24,561 bases of DNA from positions 1 to 24,561 of the IMG/VR virus record IMGVR_UViG_3300024358_000329; one strand, 5' to 3'. Positions 7,120-12,924 of this stretch are shown here, one piece after another. The stretch is from a virus. The notes beneath the pieces were generated by a model that was not told where the DNA came from, made no database searches, and worked only from the letters and a program-made list of their open reading frames with translations. Each line of letters starts with the position of its first letter. Position 1 is the first letter of the stretch. The position numbers and the translations under genes are program-made.

Positions 7120-7389
7120 TCAACGACCTCTGCGATCGTAGTTATTGTTTCGACCTTCGTAGTTATTACTACGACCTTCAAAACGTGGCTTATTACCTTG
7201 GTAAGGTCTACGAGGACGCTTACTTGCCAAGTAGGCTTGGTAATTTGCAGAATCTTTGCGATAAAGATCTGCAGGATTAAAATCACGCAACTCAAATCTG
7301 CAGAAATCGAGATACGCATCTAGGTCATCAAAGACCTTAACAACATCAGGACGACTTTCAAAGTAATCGATGTCCTTGTAGTTTTTCAT
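7120..7389 (-). CDS. Small protein with Arg/Gly/Asn/Tyr-rich tail
   Basis: An 89-aa protein. Residues 1-55 form a compact helical part starting MKNYKDIDYFESRPDVVKVFDDLDAYLDF-like sequence, then NPADLYRKDSANYQAYLA. Residues 58-89 are disordered and positively charged, with repeats of the type RRPYQG, NKPRFEG, RSNNYEG, RNNNYDRRGR. Such RGG/RNY tails commonly bind RNA or single-stranded DNA or drive condensation; this is inference. No enzyme motif is visible. It lies between the queD-like gene (11 nt) and the glycosyltransferase (1 nt), starting at the ATG at 7387-7389. Confidence 0.7.
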   Translation of the reverse strand: MKNYKDIDYFESRPDVVKVFDDLDAYLDFCRFELRDFNPADLYRKDSANYQAYLASKRPRRPYQGNKPRFEGRSNNYEGRNNNYDRRGR

Positions 7390-7400
7390 CTTACTTTCCT

Positions 7401-7790
7401 TTAATATTTGATGAATGAACCATTTTCTCCGTCTTCGGAGACCTCAATCCAAACCTCGCGGCCTGGATACTTATTGGAGATAGCGTCATACAAATCGTCT
7501 GACATCATCTCGCAACTCTTAAAGTCTAAACTAAGTGTAGCATCTTTATAAAGATTCTGCAACCATCGTTTAAACTGAATAAACTCAATATCGCGGTCAT
7601 TATGTGTTACGCTAATCCAAACTTTAAAGTGAAAGATATGACGATGTGGATAGCCAAGGAAGCTAACATCATACTCGTCACCTGTAGCAAGGCTAGAATC
7701 TGTAAGAGCCGCTGGATATTTGTGCATACCCTCTTTTTGAAATGTAACCCAAATCATTTTATTGGGTCTTTGGTCTTGCCTAATAATCAT
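7401..7790 (-). CDS. queD: QueD / 6-pyruvoyl-tetrahydropterin synthase-like protein
   Basis: A 129-aa T-fold protein in the position expected for the second step of deazaguanine synthesis (dihydroneopterin triphosphate to 6-carboxytetrahydropterin). Seen: H23 (MHKYPAA) and the paired H49/H51 in GYPHRHIFHF, matching the three zinc-binding His of the family, followed by THNDRDIEFIQFKRWL, which matches the 'xIIDFxxLK' helix. Odd: the catalytic Cys four residues before the HxH motif is Leu (L45), and the Asp-His pair is D89-F90 (LSLDFKSC). It may use other residues or do a changed reaction. It overlaps the upstream gene by ATGA. Confidence 0.78.
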   Translation of the reverse strand: MIIRQDQRPNKMIWVTFQKEGMHKYPAALTDSSLATGDEYDVSFLGYPHRHIFHFKVWISVTHNDRDIEFIQFKRWLQNLYKDATLSLDFKSCEMMSDDLYDAISNKYPGREVWIEVSEDGENGSFIKY

Positions 7791-8014
7791 ACTGATAACA
7801 GTCCTTTACACAATTCACCGACTTCCTCTTTAGTTAGATGAAAATTGTAGATACTTGTATCGTCAACATCACCGTCTTTATTTAGGCTTTCTTGAATAAA
7901 ATTTACAGCATATAGACCTTTGGGTGCAACGCACTCCCAAGATTCTACACGCATACGGAATCCAGAATTTTCTTTAATTGTAAATTCTTTAATTTTTAAA
8001 TCAGGGTGTCTCAT
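7787..8014 (-). CDS. Hypothetical protein
   Basis: A 75-aa protein, MRHPDLKIKEFTIKENSGF, mostly beta strands (FRMRVESWECVAPKGLYAVNFIQESL) and a C-terminal helix (LTKEEVGELCKGLL). No known domain is recognised. Both ends use ATGA overlaps with the neighbouring genes, so it is expressed with the queD-like gene. A structural or binding role in that group is possible, but nothing in the sequence shows it. Confidence 0.65.
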   Translation of the reverse strand: MRHPDLKIKEFTIKENSGFRMRVESWECVAPKGLYAVNFIQESLNKDGDVDDTSIYNFHLTKEEVGELCKGLLSV

Positions 8015-8364
8015 CTCATTGCCTCCATCATAACAATTTTACTTAAGCGATCGCCTAGGTCTTCATTTTCAGTAACTACGTGCATAGTGTTATGATTGCG
8101 ATCAGTCTTTCGATCGTAACCTCGAGTCTCTACAACGTACCCACCACTGGCTTTGTAAATCTGTAAACGAATACCGTCAGATTGAAGACGATCAGCTTCT
8201 ACAGCCAAGGTTGGTACTGCATCCATATCGTCATTGTCGCTATTGAGCCAATTACGGATACGCTGTTTAAATGTAAGTTTCATTTCTTTCCTTTTTACTC
8301 TGCGAGCAGGGCGAATAGCTGATTGTTTAGCAGTCGCATAGTTTATTGCCTGTCCAGTACTCAT
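8011..8364 (-). CDS. Hypothetical protein (alternative start at 8283)
   Basis: A 117-aa frame if read from the ATG at 8362-8364 (ATGA overlap with the upstream gene). A second ATG at 8281-8283 (MKLTFKQRIRNWLN) has a much stronger ribosome site (AAAGGAAAG just upstream), and relatives I recall from marine phages begin there, giving 90 aa. The first 27 residues are very basic (RPARRVKRKE) and may be an optional extension. The core contains ADRLQSDGIRLQIYKASGGYVVETRGYDRKTDR, a beta hairpin-rich stretch. Function unknown. Confidence 0.65.
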   Translation of the reverse strand: MSTGQAINYATAKQSAIRPARRVKRKEMKLTFKQRIRNWLNSDNDDMDAVPTLAVEADRLQSDGIRLQIYKASGGYVVETRGYDRKTDRNHNTMHVVTENEDLGDRLSKIVMMEAMR

Positions 8365-8894
8365 TTAATAATTTCATCCTTGCCATATTGATCCCAATCT
8401 GTGAAGCGATCTCTTCCCAGAAGGTCCTGTAGGTTATGGCACCATACCCCAGGGTTAGTTGCACAAAAATCTTTGTCGTCGATCTTTAGTGTAGCATTAT
8501 AACCAAGTTGATTGATATAAGGTAATTTTACACTAATCTGCGGAATAAATCTACGCTTTTCGGTTAAACCGCTCTCGAGCAATCCTTCCGTTTCCTTAAC
8601 ATCAAAGTCAAGCGTACACCAGAAACCGTCTTCTGCATCTAGACAAACGTAGATCATATCTTCCCACGGACGCCAAGTTTCTACATCATTAACGCCATTA
8701 GTTTGGAAACTTTGATTAGCACCAAAATAGATATGCTTGCAGTTATGATTACGTGCAAGTTCCATAATAACATATGGGTCGTGAACACCTACAACAAATA
8801 AGGTCTTCATTCCAAATGCAGGAGTGCGTTCAATCTCCACACCAGTGAAGAATGTAATACCTTCGCTGACTCCGTCTGTGTAATCACGCTTCAT
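8361..8894 (-). CDS. Conserved hypothetical protein of the queD neighbourhood
   Basis: A 177-aa soluble protein. Hydrophobic strands alternate with helices (GMKTLFVVGVHD, CKHIYFGANQSF, FWCTLDFDVKE, IPQISVKLPYI, NATLKIDDKDF), suggesting an alpha/beta fold. Five Cys are scattered with no cluster-binding spacing, and there is no Walker or PP-loop motif, so it is not a QueC. I do not recognise a named family. I recall similar proteins near queD/queE in marine phages, and it lies a few genes from queD here, so a link with base modification is possible but unproven. Starts by ATGA overlap. Confidence 0.68.
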   Translation of the reverse strand: MKRDYTDGVSEGITFFTGVEIERTPAFGMKTLFVVGVHDPYVIMELARNHNCKHIYFGANQSFQTNGVNDVETWRPWEDMIYVCLDAEDGFWCTLDFDVKETEGLLESGLTEKRRFIPQISVKLPYINQLGYNATLKIDDKDFCATNPGVWCHNLQDLLGRDRFTDWDQYGKDEIIK

Positions 8895-9457
8895 TCATTT
8901 TCCTTAAAGTCAATAACATTGCCATCTTCGTCGGCTTGGATAATACGACGATAACCGTTTTCGCCTTCAATCACAATAGGACCCCAAATCCACATTTCGC
9001 TATCACTAGAAGACCAATCTCTGCTTTCTAGTGCATCGTAATAGCCATCTTCTTCCATTGCTTCTTCAATTTCTGCTTGCTCATCTTCGTCAATGTCATC
9101 TGGCCATTCTACGTCTGCCCAACAACCGTCAAAGGTTGATTCGAGCTCAACTTCTTCAATATTATTATAGTAGCAGTTGTTAATATCTATGCTGTCTTTA
9201 GATCCATCACCGCCTGGTACATAATCAAACTCAAACTTTGGCGGGTTTCCATCGTTAGTATAAACAATCCAAGATCCTCCACGCCAACCAGTTTTGTGAA
9301 TAATTTCTTGTCCGTCTTTAGTAAAGTGTTCGTGTTCTTCAATAGACTTTTTGTAGTATGTACTTACAGTCCAAGCGGTAAGTTCTTTCTTTTCTGTAGT
9401 TTCGTCGCTACTATATGATGGTGAGGTATCGTCTGATGAAAAAGGCCAAGTTGCCAT
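8891..9457 (-). CDS. Acidic hypothetical protein
   Basis: A 188-aa, strongly acidic protein with a Ser/Asp-rich N-terminus (WPFSSDDTSPSYSSDETTE), a strand-rich middle (GWRGGSWIVYTNDGN) and a cluster of Asp/Glu around residues 115-140 (WPDDIDEDEQAEIEEAMEEDG). The C-terminal part, WIWGPIVIEGENGYRRII, looks like a small beta sandwich. Strong negative charge is common in DNA-mimic phage proteins and in many structural proteins, but no specific resemblance is visible. It starts two bases after the stop of the small Cys-rich gene at 9460-9630. Confidence 0.65.
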   Translation of the reverse strand: MATWPFSSDDTSPSYSSDETTEKKELTAWTVSTYYKKSIEEHEHFTKDGQEIIHKTGWRGGSWIVYTNDGNPPKFEFDYVPGGDGSKDSIDINNCYYNNIEEVELESTFDGCWADVEWPDDIDEDEQAEIEEAMEEDGYYDALESRDWSSSDSEMWIWGPIVIEGENGYRRIIQADEDGNVIDFKENE

Positions 9458-9459
9458 AA

Positions 9460-9630
9460 TTATTTTTCCTTTTTAGCAAATAATCTTTTAATGGACTGAA
9501 TTAAATTATAGTATCTAAAATGATAATTGTCAAGAAATGCTGAGCTCAAAAGAGGTTCTCTATGCGGACATCTTCCTTGATTCCAATCACAATTTGGTTG
9601 AATTTGTAAATTACAGGTTTGGCATTTCAT
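9460..9630 (-). CDS. Small Cys-rich (zinc-ribbon-like) protein, 56 aa
   Basis: Found by reading the apparent gap between two genes on the minus strand. The frame starts at the ATG at 9628-9630, overlapping the upstream TGA as ATGA, and stops at TAA 9460-9462, two bases before the next ATG. It reads MKCQTCNLQIQPNCDWNQG, then RCPHREP, and ends in a basic tail (IKRLFAKKEK). Four Cys (C3, C6, C14, C21) with a His (H23) give a CxxC...C...CPH layout expected of a small zinc-binding knuckle. The overlaps on both sides make it a real gene. Nucleic-acid binding is plausible only. Confidence 0.75.
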   Translation of the reverse strand: MKCQTCNLQIQPNCDWNQGRCPHREPLLSSAFLDNYHFRYYNLIQSIKRLFAKKEK

Positions 9631-9809
9631 TCTTCCAACCCCGCCTGTTTTGCCCTTAGCATTTCGATCTCATCTTTTAAAAAGAGTCGTTTCTTTTTAA
9701 GTTCGTGAATATTCTCTTCCCCAAATATTCCTGTTCTTTCCATATCGTCTACTTTTTTATCAAGCATACGATGTGCTTCTTCCAAGTGCTTAATTCTATT
9801 TTCGTACAT
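9627..9809 (-). CDS. YdcH-like (DUF465) small coiled-coil protein
   Basis: A 60-aa, all-helical protein, MYENRIKHLEEAHRMLDKKVD then ERTG and a second helix with LKKKRLFLKDEIEMLRAKQ. The pattern 'R...LEEAH..LD..V..ME....' followed by 'LKK.RL.LKDEI' matches the DUF465/YdcH family of short helical hairpins, whose function is unknown. I chose the ATG at 9807-9809 because the longer frame enters the HNH gene. Spacing to that gene is one base. It may act as a small adaptor or oligomerisation factor. Confidence 0.75.
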   Translation of the reverse strand: MYENRIKHLEEAHRMLDKKVDDMERTGIFGEENIHELKKKRLFLKDEIEMLRAKQAGLEE

Positions 9810-9810
9810 A

Positions 9811-10212
9811 TTAAACCTCTTCAAATAAAGTTGTGAACATCTTATTTGTATAAGAATATTTCTTTTTGTGATCTCCAAACATTTTACTTTTTTCGTTATG
9901 GCAATTTGCGCACAAGATTTTTAAATTGTCTGAAGATGTATTGCCTTTATCACCGTCGTGATGATCTATGGTAAGACTTCTATACGGATCTCTACAAAAC
10001 CATCCAAGGTATCCTGATTGGTTTTCGCATCCTTTTGATTGCATCCATTCGTCCACTTCAAACCTTAACACAGTTCTATGAAGATTGCAAAAAGTTTTCC
10101 ATTTCCAGGTAGGTGTACCATCTTTTTTAACATAACCTTTATGGTACCCTACTTGAGTATTGCAACCGGGTAAACTACATTTAGGAGCGTGATTCCTAGA
10201 TAGAGATCGCAT
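9811..10212 (-). CDS. HNH endonuclease
   Basis: A 133-aa protein with an N-terminal zinc-binding part (C12, C17, then C42 and H45) and a C-terminal HNH core: LTIDHHDGDKGNTSSDNL (H84/H85, N96) and LCANCHNEKS (C101, C104, H105). HNH enzymes cut DNA and in T4-like phages are often free-standing homing endonucleases. Its position directly downstream of dpdA could mean chance invasion or a functional pairing with the modification. The last eight residues (FTTLFEEV) resemble the C-terminal clamp-binding peptide of the gp43 encoded here. ATG at 10210-10212. Confidence 0.85.
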   Translation of the reverse strand: MRSLSRNHAPKCSLPGCNTQVGYHKGYVKKDGTPTWKWKTFCNLHRTVLRFEVDEWMQSKGCENQSGYLGWFCRDPYRSLTIDHHDGDKGNTSSDNLKILCANCHNEKSKMFGDHKKKYSYTNKMFTTLFEEV

Positions 10213-10220
10213 TTTAAGCC

Positions 10221-11777
10221 TTATTCAACTTTTAAATTATCCAACTCTTCGTCTTCTCTGTCGTCAGTCCAAGGAACTTCAACAGTTCCATCTTCTTTGA
10301 CTTCATCAAAAAGACTATCTACAATGTTAGTAACACCACCACGTAGACGAGCACCTTCTAAGTTTTGTAAAAATCCAAGACGTTCTGCTTCAGCAATCAT
10401 TTCAAATGCTTCTTCTTTAGTCTTGAGTTCAAACAATTCTTCAACAAATCTATTAAAATACAGAATGTTGCGCGGTACCCATTCTGAGTATTCATCACTT
10501 TTATCTGCATCTTTAACCTTGCGCCAGTGTCTCCAATCTGGTCTGTGACTTGCATATTCAATATCTGCTAGATTATTAGATCTTTGAACAGCACGAATGT
10601 GACATTCAACATTATGACCCATCATTAGAGCATAGGCAAAACTATCCCAAGAAGTTTTACCTTCTTTACCAATCTTGTTTAACATTCCCGGTGCATAGTG
10701 GCAAATATCAGCGACTGTAAGTCTGCGACCAAAATCGGATTCGAAAGGAAAAGGTATATCGTGCCGTCTGGCAAGACTCTTATTGTCCGGGGCTTTATCC
10801 ATGATAACAGAGAATCGCTTATTGGTATGTTGGGCGTTAGTATATACCAATCCGTGAGCTGTTGCGATGAAAGGTGATGCGCAGTCAAAGGAAATTGTGA
10901 AGTTTTCATTTACGTGCTTTCTAATTTGACGCTGAATGCTTGTTAGATAACAAGCCCAGTCCAACTGTGCAGTACCCAAGAAGTGCATCCAATCCTTGCC
11001 TTCTAGCATACCGTCAAACCGCATAGTAATCAGTCTACGTAGTGTAATAGGCATCTTACACATATTAGCACCACCCATAGCCCATCCTTCTGCGGCTCTG
11101 TCTCCGTACTTGCTAGTATCGGAGTATTCTTTTACACCCTGGTACCACGCTTCTGCGTTTTCCCAGTTACTACCCTGTAAAACATTTAACAGTTTAGTAC
11201 CGCCATCTTTTGCACCTAAACGATTTTGAATAAAATATTCATTGTTAAATCTTGTTTTATCTAAACAATCTTGAAATGATTTTAAACCTGTCTTTGGACT
11301 ATGAATATGGTCACAAGCCCAGGTCGGAACGTCTAACATCATTGACCAATCAGCAGTAACATCTAGCCAAGTTAAGATCTTTTCGCGAGTTTTATTTGCT
11401 TCTGAGCCTTCAAAATTTTGCCAGTCGAACTTAATAACACCTTTACCGATCTGATAACCGCCTGAATCACCTAATATCATAGTAGCGTTACGATCACGTT
11501 GTTGAATCATAGATTCTTGTGTGATACTTTTATTAATGTCTAACTGTGCGTGACCTGCTGAATACAACGCATATTTGTAATAAAAATAGCCTTGCTCTGG
11601 ATTCAAGAAGTTCATACCTTCAATGCCGCGATCAAATCCTTGAGGAACGCGATCGTCTGGAATAAATTTTTCTAAACGTTGTTTTGCAACGTATGTAGAA
11701 TAGAAAGAACTAATAGCAGGTAAGTAAACCGCATAGTCTTTCTGTAATGGTGTTAAATCAACTGGTTGTTGTTTCAT
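10221..11777 (-). CDS. dpdA: DpdA-like DNA 7-deazaguanine transglycosylase
   Basis: A 518-aa relative of tRNA-guanine transglycosylases. The TGT active-site landmarks appear in order: LGDSGGYQ (102-109, D104 as the first catalytic Asp), LDVPTW (149-154), LQGSNW (200-205), GWAMGG (231-236), HFLGTAQLDWA (265-275) and FDCASPF (297-303, D298 as likely nucleophile). The length exceeds the about 375 aa of bacterial TGT and fits the DpdA family, which exchanges guanine in DNA for a 7-deazaguanine base; phage members protect viral DNA from restriction. FolE, QueD-like and QueE in the same window supply the base. It starts 20 nt inside the upstream gene. Confidence 0.88.
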   Translation of the reverse strand: MKQQPVDLTPLQKDYAVYLPAISSFYSTYVAKQRLEKFIPDDRVPQGFDRGIEGMNFLNPEQGYFYYKYALYSAGHAQLDINKSITQESMIQQRDRNATMILGDSGGYQIGKGVIKFDWQNFEGSEANKTREKILTWLDVTADWSMMLDVPTWACDHIHSPKTGLKSFQDCLDKTRFNNEYFIQNRLGAKDGGTKLLNVLQGSNWENAEAWYQGVKEYSDTSKYGDRAAEGWAMGGANMCKMPITLRRLITMRFDGMLEGKDWMHFLGTAQLDWACYLTSIQRQIRKHVNENFTISFDCASPFIATAHGLVYTNAQHTNKRFSVIMDKAPDNKSLARRHDIPFPFESDFGRRLTVADICHYAPGMLNKIGKEGKTSWDSFAYALMMGHNVECHIRAVQRSNNLADIEYASHRPDWRHWRKVKDADKSDEYSEWVPRNILYFNRFVEELFELKTKEEAFEMIAEAERLGFLQNLEGARLRGGVTNIVDSLFDEVKEDGTVEVPWTDDREDEELDNLKVE

Positions 11778-12126
11778 AATCTCTCGCTAAATGTGCTGTA
11801 AGTTCTACTCTTGTCTTTGCCTGTTCTAATTGGTCTAATGCAATGCGAACTGCTTCGTTAGTTGTTGCTAACTTGTACCATTCTTCTTCTTGCTTCATAC
11901 GTTTAATAGCCCAGTCAATGGCTTTTTCTGCGTCATTATTTAGGCCTACGTTTGCAGACCCTGCATAAATCTTCATCCACGTATGGCCATCAAATACTTC
12001 CATATCGCTGCCGTTTAATCTCAACATACCTTGAGAAGGATTTGACATATTAGATGACACATAGGGAAGCGAACTTCCCCCTGCGGCATACATATGTTTG
12101 CTGGAACTACTAACGTTATTAATCAT
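11758..12126 (-). CDS. Hypothetical protein between gp45 and dpdA
   Basis: A 122-aa protein. The N-terminal 55 residues are Ser/Gly/Asn-rich with a small strand motif (GMLRLNGSDMEVFDGHTWMKIYAG) similar to a repeat often seen in phage virion proteins ('LR.N...LEVYDG..W'). The C-terminal 60 residues are helical (KAIDWAIKRMKQEEEWYKLA and EQAKTRVELTAHLA), suggesting a coiled coil. The start overlaps the gp45 stop (TAATG) and the stop lies inside dpdA, so it is translationally linked to both. A structural role would be odd in this replication block; function unknown. Confidence 0.65.
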   Translation of the reverse strand: MINNVSSSSKHMYAAGGSSLPYVSSNMSNPSQGMLRLNGSDMEVFDGHTWMKIYAGSANVGLNNDAEKAIDWAIKRMKQEEEWYKLATTNEAVRIALDQLEQAKTRVELTAHLARDYETTTS

Positions 12127-12863
12127 TAGGCCGCCTGTGCTGGAATAATGTATTTGTATGTTGCCAATCCGCTGTCTAGAGTGATTTGGATAGCACCTTC
12201 ATTTGACAAACTCATCTTTGTGTTGTTGACATCGGCAATCTTAAGAATGCTCAAGATTGGAAGCACCGGCCAAGTCCAACCACGATCCAGTTTACCTGCA
12301 ACGTTCTGTGCAAAAATAAACTCACCGCCGTGTGTGCTTGCATCACCAAAGATAAATTTCAAATTGCCACCGTCAGTTTTTGCAAGGAATGTTGGATGTT
12401 CGCTGTTAGCACCAGCTTGGAAATTAAAACGCTGTACAGCAGCAACGGTTGGCTCTAGTTCAACATCCCACTTAACACCGCGGAACTTAACAGTCTTCAT
12501 CTTTTCGTTGATGATTTCCTGATTCATAAAGCGATAGTCGTTGCGGAAATCGCCGTCTTTGTTTTCAAAGTGGATACCGACGGGGATAGTTTCACCATTA
12601 CGTTCTGCTGATGTGATAGTAATTTTTGCATCATCCTTGTATTCGCTGCCATCTAACAAATATTTCAACTTGTTAAGTTGCGGCATACCAAATACACCAA
12701 TCATATCTGGATAAGGATTAGCAGTTTCTGCATCCATAATAACTGAACGGTCATCTGCCATTGAGTTAATTGTAGTCTTTTCTTCTGTGCCTGTAACTTT
12801 GACTGTGGTTAAAAAGCCTAGGTTTTGTGTATGTGACACAATGTCTTGTAAAATGTCTTTCAT
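12126..12863 (-). CDS. 45: T4-like sliding clamp (gp45)
   Basis: A 245-aa protein recognised as the T4-type DNA polymerase processivity clamp (T4 gp45 is 228 aa). It forms a trimeric ring on DNA, tethers gp43 and, in T4, activates late transcription with gp33/gp55. Seen: FGMPQLNKLKYLLDG in the first clamp fold, and KFIFGDASTHGGEFIFA and GAIQITLDSGLATYKYIIPA in the second. It is preceded by its own promoter (12888-12916) and a GGAG ribosome site. Because it also licenses late promoters in T4, its presence fits the late motifs found at 17212-21035. Confidence 0.88.
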   Translation of the reverse strand: MKDILQDIVSHTQNLGFLTTVKVTGTEEKTTINSMADDRSVIMDAETANPYPDMIGVFGMPQLNKLKYLLDGSEYKDDAKITITSAERNGETIPVGIHFENKDGDFRNDYRFMNQEIINEKMKTVKFRGVKWDVELEPTVAAVQRFNFQAGANSEHPTFLAKTDGGNLKFIFGDASTHGGEFIFAQNVAGKLDRGWTWPVLPILSILKIADVNNTKMSLSNEGAIQITLDSGLATYKYIIPAQAA

Positions 12864-12887
12864 TTAGATATCTCCATGTATATTAAG

Positions 12888-12916
12888 ATTATATTTAGAT
12901 CGTGAATAAAAATCAA
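12888..12916 (-). promoter_or_regulatory. Sigma70-like promoter upstream of gp45
   Basis: In the 61-nt gap between gp43 and gp45, the minus strand reads TTGATT (12911-12916), a 17-nt spacer, then TATAAT (12888-12893), a perfect -10 with four of six -35 bases. Transcription would start about 12881, leaving a short leader with GGAGA before the gp45 ATG. This would allow extra clamp (and dpdA) expression independent of gp43. Confidence 0.65.
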
Positions 12917-12924
12917 CCTTGAAA

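Noticed and set aside
7119-7319. N-terminal extension of the glycosyltransferase frame
   Set aside because: It runs through the Arg/Gly-tailed gene in another frame and reads as low-complexity hydrophobic sequence; the ATG at 7118 gives a normal GT-B start.
6110-11945. CTAAATA/CCTAAATA-like matches on the minus strand near 6110, 7876 and 11940
   Set aside because: All lie in the middle of coding regions with no start codon at a useful distance and lack the leading GA of the four late copies.
12148-12522. Plus-strand open frame of 124 codons inside gp45
   Set aside because: Antisense to a well-supported gene, with no known motif or promoter.
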